In this document: piece after piece, positions 1 to 5,544 of the stretch
How positions within the stretch are numbered: the stretch's first letter is position 1
How the letters are laid out: each line of letters begins with the position of its first letter
NCBI GenBank assembly: GCA_002292925.1
Contig: DBCF01000240.1
Location: forward strand, 1-6,336
Reading direction: 5' to 3'
Origin: Roseiflexaceae bacterium UBA965
GTDB taxonomy: Bacteria > Chloroflexota > Chloroflexia > Chloroflexales > Roseiflexaceae
Length of the DNA: 6,336 nucleotides
Position numbers and translations under genes: made by a program
Notes under the pieces: generated by a model
Databases searched by the model: none
Seen by the model: the letters and a program-made list of their open reading frames with translations, nothing else
What the model was told of the DNA's origin: nothing

Positions 1-1539
1 GGTGGGTGGGACGGGGGTATCGGTGGCACTTGGCACTGAGCTTGCGGTAACAGTCGGTGCCATCGTGTTGGTGCTGACAGCTGTTTTGGTTGTAGTGGGG
101 GTGAATGTCTTACTCGGGGTAAATGTCATTGTGAGGGTAAATGTCAATGTTGGCGATGGGGTATTGGTACTAGTATTGACTATTACGGTGGCGGTCGCTG
201 GTACGGCTGTCGCAGTATCAACGACGGGTACGGCTGTCGCTGGGGGTTTGGGTTTGGTGGCTTTGGGTTTGACGGTGGCGATTTCAGCCGTGTTGGTGGG
301 GATGATGATAATCAGTTCACTCGTTGCCGTCGGTATGACGGTCGCTGTGGCTGTTGTCGTCACGGTGGGAGTTTCGCTAACTGTAGGGGTGATGGTTGGT
401 GTAGAATTTGCCGCAGAAAACGTCGTATTGATGAGTATCAAAAACGTTATCACCAAGCCAATGCCGATGGGCAATATGAAATTGAGTGGGATGGCTTGGG
501 CCCGCACTAGGGGCCGGTTGGGGAGATTACCGCGTGCTTCTGGTACATTACGTCGGCGTGGTTGAGTTGAGGTGTTGAGCGTTGGTGCTGGTTGGAATGT
601 CGGGTTGGTCGTTACACCATCATCTGACTCTATTGCCCGAGTGGCTTTGGGTGAGGAGTTGAGCGGTTGGGCCAGCCCTGCCACCAATGCCGCTGATACG
701 GTGGTAGTGGGTAGTTGGGCAAATGCCGCATCAATCGCCATGCTAAAAGCCAAGCCTGTCTGATAGCGTTGGGCGGGGTCTTTGGCGAGGGCTTTGGCGA
801 GTACATCAATCAGGGCATCGGGGAGCCCGTTGAGTTGAGTGGGGAGCGGTGGTGGAGTTTTTTGGGCATGGGCGACGATTAGGTCGGGGGTATTGCCACG
901 GAAGGGGATTTCGCCGCTAAACATTTCGTAGGTGGTAATCGCCAACGAATAGAGGTCGGTGCGGTAATCGACCACACTACCCGACACTTGCTCGGGTGAC
1001 ATGTATTCGGGGGTGCCCATAAACAACCCGGTGCGGGTGAGGCGCCCTGATTCATCATCACTCGAGACAGAAATACCGAAGTCGGTCAGCAAAATCCGCC
1101 CATTGGTATCGATGAGGATATTTTGGGGTTTGATGTCGCGGTGCACCGCGCCGCGGCTATGGGCATAATCGAGGGCTGATGCAACGGCACGGATGATGAT
1201 TGCGACGGTTTCGCCGGGTAGGGCGTCGCGTTCGCGAATCACGGCATAGACACTGCGCCCATCGATGAAATCCATGGCGAGGTATTGGATGCCGTCGGTT
1301 TCACCGACATCAAACAAGGTAACAATATGGGGGTGTTGGAGTGCCGCAACGATTTTGCCTTCACGCCGGAAGCGCGCCGAAAACTCGGGGTCGCTGGCAA
1401 GTTGCGGGGAGAGTACTTTGAGGGCAACTTGGCGACCCAACACCGTGTCGAGGGCGCGATAGACGCGTGCCATGCCCCCACGACCAATTTCTGCTTGTAT
1501 TTTGTAGCGATCTATGCGCCGACCAACCAAATTGAACAC
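1..1539 (-). CDS. PknB-type transmembrane Ser/Thr protein kinase (3' end beyond window)
   Basis: Receptor-like kinase that phosphorylates proteins on Ser/Thr; 513 codons are visible with no stop, so the C-terminus lies beyond base 1. Kinase domain, about residues 11-272: Gly-rich loop GRGGMARVY (19-27), ATP lysine K41 in VALKVL, helix-C E60, catalytic HRDIKPQN (133-140), DFG (153-155), SPE (181-183). The activation loop holds T168 and T170 just before MGTPEYMSPE, matching the PknB autophosphorylation pair. A linker with a basic patch (RRR at 330-332) leads to one membrane helix, about 353-372, then a Thr/Pro/Ala/Val-rich outer stalk from 374 on; any sensor domain is not in view. The start is GTG at 1539-1537: AGGAG lies 11 bases upstream, and the first in-frame ATG falls inside the Gly-rich loop, too late to be a start. 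It is divergent from the FHA regulator, a likely substrate. The kinase call is secure; the stimulus is unknown. Confidence 0.96.
   Translation of the reverse strand, partial: MFNLVGRRIDRYKIQAEIGRGGMARVYRALDTVLGRQVALKVLSPQLASDPEFSARFRREGKIVAALQHPHIVTLFDVGETDGIQYLAMDFIDGRSVYAVIRERDALPGETVAIIIRAVASALDYAHSRGAVHRDIKPQNILIDTNGRILLTDFGISVSSDDESGRLTRTGLFMGTPEYMSPEQVSGSVVDYRTDLYSLAITTYEMFSGEIPFRGNTPDLIVAHAQKTPPPLPTQLNGLPDALIDVLAKALAKDPAQRYQTGLAFSMAIDAAFAQLPTTTVSAALVAGLAQPLNSSPKATRAIESDDGVTTNPTFQPAPTLNTSTQPRRRNVPEARGNLPNRPLVRAQAIPLNFILPIGIGLVITFLILINTTFSAANSTPTITPTVSETPTVTTTATATVIPTATSELIIIIPTNTAEIATVKPKATKPKPPATAVPVVDTATAVPATATVIVNTSTNTPSPTLTFTLTMTFTPSKTFTPTTTKTAVSTNTMAPTVTASSVPSATDTPVPPT
117..146. 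repeat. 12-bp direct repeat in kinase stalk
   Basis: GGGTAAATGTCA occurs at 117-128 and again at 135-146 on the plus strand, 18 bases (six codons) apart. On the coding (minus) strand it lies in the part encoding LTFTLTMTFTPS. The in-frame spacing fits growth of the stalk by small tandem duplications. Confidence 0.6.
200..240. repeat. 14-bp direct repeat in kinase stalk
   Basis: GGTACGGCTGTCGC occurs at 200-213 and 227-240, 27 bases (nine codons) apart. The protein on the minus strand reads ATAVPVVDTATAVPATA, so the repeat preserves frame and composition. It marks the low-complexity extracellular stalk rather than a mobile element. Confidence 0.65.
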
Positions 1540-1550
1540 TGCGTTACATA

Positions 1551-1555
1551 CTCCT
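1551..1555 (-). promoter_or_regulatory. Shine-Dalgarno of the kinase, supporting a GTG start
   Basis: AGGAG read on the minus strand, 11 bases before the GTG at 1539-1537. An ATG at 1549-1547 sits one base after it but is followed directly by TAA, so it cannot start the kinase. The spacing is a little long but no better start exists upstream of the Gly-rich loop. Confidence 0.65.
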
Positions 1556-1564
1556 ACTGAGGCG

Positions 1565-1604
1565 GTATGGTATAATCCGCATTAGTGAGTGTATTGTACC
1601 ATAC
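1565..1604. repeat. 12-bp inverted repeat carrying both divergent -10 elements
   Basis: Left arm GTATGGTATAAT (1565-1576) and right arm ATTGTACCATAC (1593-1604) are inverted copies with one mismatch, separated by 16 bases. Each arm contains an extended -10 sequence reading towards the other arm. The dyad may also be an operator; a dimeric repressor centred near 1584 would cover both start sites. Confidence 0.75.
1568..1576 (+). promoter_or_regulatory. Extended -10 promoter for the FHA regulator-aroA-galE operon
   Basis: TGGTATAAT is a perfect consensus -10 with the upstream TGn extension. No good -35 is found 16-19 bases upstream, which is usual for extended -10 promoters. The expected start is near 1583, leaving a leader of about 84 bases before the ATG at 1667. 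Confidence 0.65.
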
Positions 1605-1620
1605 GCGCTTTCGGTATGAA
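1593..1620 (-). promoter_or_regulatory. Promoter for the Ser/Thr kinase gene
   Basis: On the minus strand: -35-like TTCATA (1620-1615), 16-base spacer, and extended -10 TGGTACAAT (1601-1593). The expected start is near 1586, about 47 bases before the GTG start. It faces the plus-strand promoter, and the predicted start sites lie within a few bases of each other. Confidence 0.6.
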
Positions 1621-1666
1621 TATTGTTAACGGACATACTTGTGAATTGTGATGGAAGGATGAAGCC

Positions 1667-2332
1667 ATGAATGCCAGCCCTGTTCCGCGTTTGCGCATTC
1701 GTCACCCTGAATCCGCTGAGGTCCAAATTGAATGGCATCGCGACATTATCACCATTGGTCGTGATCAGCAAAACGATATTGTGATTGCGCACCCACTCGC
1801 ATCGCGGCGCCATGCCACGCTCGAGCGTGACACCACTGGGTATGTGGTGCGTGACCTCAAAAGCACTAATGGTACCTATGTCAATGGTGAAGTGATTTCA
1901 GACATGCATCGCCTTAATAGTGATGATATCGTGATTATTGGGGCAAGTGAGATTATTTTTGTTGACCCCGAAGCCACCCAACGTGGCAATTTACCATTGT
2001 TTACGTTCAAACCCGCTCCCGTTGATGGTGATATTGCCATCGATGACGATGCCAAAACAATCCATATCAAAGGGGTGTTGCTTGACCCACCCTTGACTGT
2101 CAAAGAATTCCAATTGTTGTATTTGTTGTATCGTCGTCAGTTGCATGTTATTAGCAAAGAAGAAATCGCCAAGGCGATTTGGGATTATGAAGTCTACGAC
2201 TTCAATGCCATTGATGCACTCGTCTATCGGGTGCGTCAACGCATCGAAATCGACCCGGCCCTGCCCAGATATCTGGTGACGGTGCGCGGGTTTGGCTACA
2301 AACTTGTAGTGGCCCCAGAGGCCCAAGGATAA
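1667..2332 (+). CDS. FHA domain-winged helix transcription factor
   Basis: Predicted cytoplasmic DNA-binding regulator that reads threonine phosphorylation; 221 residues. The N-terminal FHA domain (about 10-100) has the classical phosphothreonine-binding set: GR at 31-32, SRRH at 46-49, STNG at 66-69. The C-terminal OmpR/PhoB-type winged helix (about 125-213) has the helix-turn-helix region LTVKEFQLLYLLYRR, the recognition-helix region NAIDALVYRVRQRI and the terminal wing VRGFGYKL. There is no receiver or BTAD domain, so the FHA domain probably replaces the receiver as the phospho-input. ATG 1667 follows GAAGGA (1654-1659) by seven bases; the upstream ATG at 1651 meets a stop after three codons. 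It is divergent from the PknB-like kinase, its likely partner, and heads a run with aroA nine bases downstream. The family resembles mycobacterial EmbR, which has the opposite order (DNA-binding first, FHA last). Domain calls are firm; the kinase link and target genes are inferred. Confidence 0.93.
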   Translation: MNASPVPRLRIRHPESAEVQIEWHRDIITIGRDQQNDIVIAHPLASRRHATLERDTTGYVVRDLKSTNGTYVNGEVISDMHRLNSDDIVIIGASEIIFVDPEATQRGNLPLFTFKPAPVDGDIAIDDDAKTIHIKGVLLDPPLTVKEFQLLYLLYRRQLHVISKEEIAKAIWDYEVYDFNAIDALVYRVRQRIEIDPALPRYLVTVRGFGYKLVVAPEAQG

Positions 2333-2341
2333 TAGAAGCGT

Positions 2342-3640
2342 ATGTCTGACATGCAATTTGTGGCAGTGCCCCAGCTTCGTGGCACGCTTGATGTGCCCGG
2401 TGACAAATCCATTTCGCACCGGGCGGTAATGTTCAATGCGATTGCCGAAGGTACTGCGCATATCACCCACTTTTTGCCGGGGGCAGATTGTCTGTCGACG
2501 ATTGCCTGCTTCCGGGCGATGGGGGTGCAAATCGACCACCATGGTGACACGGTCACGGTACATGGTGTGGGGTTACGTGGTTTGCGCGAGCCGAATGACG
2601 TCCTCGATTGCGGGAATTCGGGTACCACGTTACGTCTGTTGACGGGGCTCCTTGCGGGGCAAGCAGGCAAATATGCCGTCTTGACCGGTGATGCCTCGCT
2701 CCGTTCGCGACCACAGCGGCGCATCATCGACCCGTTGCGGGCGCTGGGTGCCCAGCTCGATGGCCGCAACAATGGCGCCTTGGCGCCATTGAGTGTGCGG
2801 GGGGCTACTATCCACGGTGGTGCCTACGAGTTGCCGATTGCGTCGGCCCAAGTCAAAAGTGCCTTGTTGCTGGCTGCTTTGTCGGGCGACGATGTGTTGA
2901 CTCTGACTGGGCGCACCGATGGCCGTGATCATACCGAACTGATGCTGGCGGGCATGGGAATCGACATCCGCACCAATGGCACTACCGTCACTTTGAGTCC
3001 ACCGGCACACCCTGTGTTGCCGTATGCCTTGTCGTTGCGGGTGCCGGGCGACCCCTCGTCGGCGGCTTTTTGGTGGGTGGCAGCGGCCATCCACCCCAAT
3101 GCCGAAATCACCACTACGGGTGTGGGCATGAACCCGACTCGCATCGGTGCCCTCGAGGTACTCACGGCCATGGGTGCCCAGATTACCATCAGCAATGCTC
3201 GTACCGAAGGTAGCGAACCGGTGGCTGATGTGACGGTGCGCTCGTCGTCATTGCAGGCAACGACGATTCGGGGGGCGATTATCCCCCATCTCATCGACGA
3301 AATCCCGGTGCTGGCCGTGGCTGCCGCCATGGCGCACGGGCAAACCGTGATTGCCGATGCCCAAGAGCTCAAGGCCAAAGAAACCGACCGGATTGCCACG
3401 GTGGTTGCTGCCTTGCATGCCATGGGTGTGACGGCTGAGGCAACGGATGACGGCATGTTGATTACGGGGCGGGGCGCCCTCAACGGCGCGACGCTGGCTA
3501 GCCACGGTGACCATCGCTTGGCGATGGCATGGGCGGTGGCGTCGCTGGTGGCAACTGGATCGACGACGATTCAAGGTACGGATGCGGTAGATGTGTCGTA
3601 TCCCGGTTTTTGGCGCGATTTACAGTTGATTGCGCGTTGA
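2342..3640 (+). CDS. aroA: 3-phosphoshikimate 1-carboxyvinyltransferase (EPSP synthase)
   Basis: Joins shikimate-3-phosphate and phosphoenolpyruvate to give EPSP, the sixth shikimate-pathway step towards chorismate and aromatic amino acids; cytoplasmic. The 432-residue length is normal and complete. Visible motifs: PGDKSISHR (19-27) with K22, GNSGTTLR (91-98), RSRPQRR (121-127), SAQVK (168-172), RDHTE (195-199), NPTR (264-267), IDEIP with catalytic-type D319 (318-322), KETDR (346-350) and GDHR (389-392). The GDKS, SAQVK, RDHTE and NPTR set is that of class II EPSP synthases rather than the E. coli/plant class I. The glycine loop keeps Gly (GNSGTT) where the Agrobacterium CP4 enzyme has Ala, so glyphosate tolerance cannot be read from sequence. 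The ATG is nine bases after the regulator's stop with AAGGA at 2325-2329, so it is probably cotranscribed and translationally coupled. No other shikimate gene is in view. Confidence 0.97.
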   Translation: MSDMQFVAVPQLRGTLDVPGDKSISHRAVMFNAIAEGTAHITHFLPGADCLSTIACFRAMGVQIDHHGDTVTVHGVGLRGLREPNDVLDCGNSGTTLRLLTGLLAGQAGKYAVLTGDASLRSRPQRRIIDPLRALGAQLDGRNNGALAPLSVRGATIHGGAYELPIASAQVKSALLLAALSGDDVLTLTGRTDGRDHTELMLAGMGIDIRTNGTTVTLSPPAHPVLPYALSLRVPGDPSSAAFWWVAAAIHPNAEITTTGVGMNPTRIGALEVLTAMGAQITISNARTEGSEPVADVTVRSSSLQATTIRGAIIPHLIDEIPVLAVAAAMAHGQTVIADAQELKAKETDRIATVVAALHAMGVTAEATDDGMLITGRGALNGATLASHGDHRLAMAWAVASLVATGSTTIQGTDAVDVSYPGFWRDLQLIAR

Positions 3641-3643
3641 TTC

Positions 3644-3648
3644 AGGAG
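3644..3648 (+). promoter_or_regulatory. Shine-Dalgarno of galE, supporting a GTG start
   Basis: AGGAG seven bases before GTG 3656-3658. It fixes the GTG start: translation from it begins MKILVTGGAGYIG, the normal N-terminus of the family, and the site sits in the 15-base gap after aroA. Confidence 0.8.
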
Positions 3649-3655
3649 CACTACA

Positions 3656-4642
3656 GTGAAAATTCTCGTAACGGGTGGAGCCGGCTATATTGGAAGTGTC
3701 GCTACCGCTGAGCTCGTCGCCGCTGGGCACGATGTAGTCGTGGTTGATAATTTGTACCAAGGCCACCGCGAAGCAGTCCACCCCGATGCACAGTTCGTCC
3801 AGGCTGATTTGGCCGATATGGATGCCGTCAAAACCATCTTTGCCCAACACACCGGTATTGACGCCGTGATGCACTTTGCCTCATACACGTTGGTGGGTGA
3901 AAGCATGCAAAACCCCGTCAAATACCTACGCGACAACACCGTAGCCGGGGTCAATCTCATCGATGCGGCGGTGGCAGCGGGGGTGGGACGCGTGATTGTC
4001 TCGTCGACGGCCAATCTGTTTGAAAAACCGGATAGCATGCCGATTGAGCCCGATAACACCATCGTGCCTGGCTCGCCCTACGGTGAATCCAAATACATTC
4101 TCGAGCGCACCTTGCATTGGTACGAGCGGATTCATGGCCTCAAATATGCCTGCTTGCGCTACTTCAATGCCGCTGGTGGTACTCATAATCGTGGTGAAGA
4201 CCATACGCCCGAACTGCACCTCATTCCCGTGGTGCTCCAAGTGGCCTTGGGGCAACGCGAGTCGATTACTTTGTTTGGTGGCGATTACCCTACCCGTGAC
4301 GGTACCTGTGTGCGCGACTATGTGCATATCGTCGACTTGGCCCAGGCGCATATTTTGGCACTTGACGGGATTGCCCGCCTCGGGAGCCGCAAATACAACC
4401 TCGGCAATGGCGACGGCTTTACCAACCTCGAAGTGGTACAAGCGGCCCGCCGGATTACCGGCCATGCCATCCCGTGTACGATTGGCGCGCGTCGCCCGGG
4501 AGATCCGGCCATATTGATTGCTTCTGCCAAAAAAATCCGCGAGGAATTGGGATGGGAACCACGCTATCCCACTATCGACCAAATTATTGGCAGTGCTTGG
4601 GAATGGCACCAAAGCCACCCCGACGGCTACCGCACCAAATAA
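3656..4642 (+). CDS. galE: UDP-glucose 4-epimerase
   Basis: NAD-dependent short-chain dehydrogenase/reductase that interconverts UDP-glucose and UDP-galactose, feeding galactose use and envelope polysaccharides; cytoplasmic. The 328 residues are about full family length. Rossmann motif GGAGYIG (7-13), VVDNL (29-33), catalytic SST (116-118) with T118, YGESK giving Y142 and K146, RYFNAAG (168-174), substrate region RRPGD (279-283) and the typical C-terminal WHQSHPDGY (317-325). Two variations: the loop after the catalytic Thr reads ANLFEKP instead of the usual AxxYG, and the gate position matching E. coli Y299/human C307 appears to be L287, by alignment from memory. A non-Tyr gate can relate to use of N-acetylated substrates, so UDP-GlcNAc activity is possible but unproven. 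GTG start with AGGAG seven bases upstream; 15 bases after aroA and probably the last gene of the run, with a terminator 52 bases beyond its stop. Confidence 0.95.
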   Translation: MKILVTGGAGYIGSVATAELVAAGHDVVVVDNLYQGHREAVHPDAQFVQADLADMDAVKTIFAQHTGIDAVMHFASYTLVGESMQNPVKYLRDNTVAGVNLIDAAVAAGVGRVIVSSTANLFEKPDSMPIEPDNTIVPGSPYGESKYILERTLHWYERIHGLKYACLRYFNAAGGTHNRGEDHTPELHLIPVVLQVALGQRESITLFGGDYPTRDGTCVRDYVHIVDLAQAHILALDGIARLGSRKYNLGNGDGFTNLEVVQAARRITGHAIPCTIGARRPGDPAILIASAKKIREELGWEPRYPTIDQIIGSAWEWHQSHPDGYRTK

Positions 4643-4683
4643 AAACACTCCGTCCGCGCTGGTGGGTATCAGCGCGGACGGGG
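4637..4683 (-). terminator. Rho-independent terminator for the ketoisomerase fusion gene
   Basis: Perfect 11-bp stem CCGTCCGCGCT/AGCGCGGACGG (4650-4660 with 4671-4681) and a 10-base loop, extendable by a G-U and a G-C pair. Read on the minus strand it is followed by TGTTTTTATTT (4647-4637). On the plus strand no U-run follows directly, so it serves mainly leftward transcription. Its U-tract overlaps the last codon and stop of galE. Confidence 0.8.
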
Positions 4684-4692
4684 CTAGTTTAT

Positions 4693-5448
4693 TCACCCCG
4701 CGCGGGGGTGTTTTTTTACATAATCAACAAAATCAGTATAGTCGCGAATATAGTCATCGGCGTCGTAATAATCAGACGCAAACACCAACAGCACGGCATC
4801 ATGTGAATAGCGGTATTGGATACCCCATGTCAACGGCGGCAAATAAAGGCCGATTTGGGGTTTGTCGAGGATGAATTCTTGGCGATTGACCCCGTCGTCG
4901 GCCACCACGGCTACGCTGCCGGTGACGGCAATCAAAAACTGATGACAGGCGATATGGGCGTGCTCGCCGCGGGTTTCGGCGGTGGGGACACCCAACACCA
5001 AAAAATAGCGCAGGGGCGTAAACGGCACGTCGCGCCCGAATTCACCCACTGACAGCGCCCCTCGCATGTCAGGCACAAATTTGAGGTTGTAGAGCGCCAC
5101 TCCCGCCACATTGCTCGGGGTAATCGTGGTGGTGGTGACCTTGGTTTGAGCGTGTCCGGTCTGGTAGAGGGGCGTGTCGACATAACCGACGATTTTGGCG
5201 GGGTTGCCCATCACTACGGCTTTGGGGGGCACAGATCCCGTGACCACCGCGCCATGATTGATTTGGGCGCGAGTGCCGACGATGATGTCGCCACTAATGG
5301 TGACATTGGCCCCGACCCAGGTGTCGGCTTCGATACGTACAGGCGCCAAAATAACGGTATTGGCACCAATGGTGACGTTGGCGCCGATGCTGACGCCTAG
5401 TTCGATATATACCCCTGGCATGAGGGTGGCCGTGGGATGAATGCTCAT
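4693..5448 (-). CDS. WxcM/FdtD-like fusion: hexapeptide-repeat domain + dTDP-sugar 3,4-ketoisomerase cupin
   Basis: Predicted cytoplasmic sugar-nucleotide enzyme, 251 residues. The C-terminal part (about 117-246) is an FdtA/QdtA/WxcM-type cupin, a family that moves the keto group of dTDP-4-keto-6-deoxyglucose from C4 to C3 on the way to 3-amino or 3-acylamino deoxysugars. RGEHAH (160-165) supplies the paired histidines H163 and H165; HQFLIAVTGS, GLYLPP and ASDYYDADDYIRDY follow as expected. The N-terminal part (about 1-90) is a left-handed beta-helix of hexapeptide repeats (IGANVTIGANTVI) ending in GNPAKIVGYVD (81-91), typical of sugar acetyltransferases. It is clearly shorter than the roughly 150-residue domain of full WxcM-like proteins; the middle coils are absent, so acetyltransferase activity is doubtful. 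ATG 5448 has GAGGA ten bases upstream and a promoter at 5481-5510. Gene symbol withheld because the sugar product is unknown. No aminotransferase or RmlAB gene is in view. Confidence 0.87.
   Translation of the reverse strand: MSIHPTATLMPGVYIELGVSIGANVTIGANTVILAPVRIEADTWVGANVTISGDIIVGTRAQINHGAVVTGSVPPKAVVMGNPAKIVGYVDTPLYQTGHAQTKVTTTTITPSNVAGVALYNLKFVPDMRGALSVGEFGRDVPFTPLRYFLVLGVPTAETRGEHAHIACHQFLIAVTGSVAVVADDGVNRQEFILDKPQIGLYLPPLTWGIQYRYSHDAVLLVFASDYYDADDYIRDYTDFVDYVKKHPRAG
4694..4717 (+). terminator. Rho-independent terminator of the regulator-aroA-galE operon
   Basis: Six-bp stem CACCCC/GGGGTG (4694-4699 with 4705-4710), five-base loop GCGCG, then seven T on the plus strand (4711-4717). It lies almost wholly inside the last codons of the convergent minus-strand gene, where the same bases encode KKHPRAG and most of the stop. 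Confidence 0.8.
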
Positions 5449-5480
5449 AAAGAGGTATTCCTCGCAGACAAATTTTTTCC

Positions 5481-5510
5481 ATTATAAACGATGCCATGAA
5501 GTGCTGTCGC
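5481..5510 (-). promoter_or_regulatory. Promoter for the ketoisomerase fusion gene
   Basis: On the minus strand: perfect -10 TATAAT (5486-5481) and -35-like GCGACA (5510-5505), four of six matches, with an 18-base spacer. The expected start is near 5474, about 26 bases before the ATG. The -35 overlaps the loop and stem of the 14-bp hairpin at 5493-5530. Confidence 0.6.
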
Positions 5511-5530
5511 AGGGGGCAGCACTTCATGGC
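5493..5530. repeat. Perfect 14-bp inverted repeat between fucosidase and ketoisomerase genes
   Basis: GCCATGAAGTGCTG (5493-5506) and CAGCACTTCATGGC (5517-5530) pair perfectly around a 10-base loop. It lies 15 bases past the fucosidase stop, where a terminator would be expected, but neither strand has a U-run after it (minus-strand downstream begins ATCGTTTATAAT). It also covers the -35 of the next gene. It may be a weak or factor-assisted terminator, an mRNA 3'-end stabiliser or an operator. Confidence 0.7.
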
Positions 5531-5544
5531 CGGGCAGGTTTGGG

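Noticed and set aside
242..267. G-rich, telomere-like GGGTTT stretch, possible G-quadruplex
   Set aside because: Only three runs of three or more G are present with GG pairs between them, and the sequence is explained by Lys/Pro codons (KPKATKPKPP) on the coding strand.
2..565. Plus-strand 187-codon reading frame encoding a Val/Gly/Leu-rich, membrane-like protein
   Set aside because: It is the antisense of the Thr/Pro-rich kinase stalk; complementing ACC/CCC/ACA codons yields GGT/GGG/TGT-type codons and a false hydrophobic protein. The minus-strand frame has clear kinase motifs without interruption.
1544..1549. ATG directly followed by TAA in the kinase leader (minus strand), a possible start-stop element
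   Set aside because: The ATG lies one base after AGGAG, too near for initiation, while the GTG ten bases further gives the intact kinase. Probably coincidence.
1651..1662. Three-codon frame (ATG GAA GGA TGA) before the FHA regulator
   Set aside because: It contains the regulator's own ribosome binding site and has none of its own; too short to argue for a leader peptide.
3926..4696. Long 256-codon minus-strand reading frame opposite galE
   Set aside because: It shows no recognisable motif and lies wholly against a well-conserved epimerase; the open frame follows from codon bias. The same holds for the antisense frames against aroA (1991-2563, 2929-3483).
5452..5463. Small hairpin GAGG-AATA-CCTC that would hide the ribosome binding site of the ketoisomerase fusion gene
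   Set aside because: Four base pairs with a four-base loop are too weak to claim a riboswitch or thermometer.
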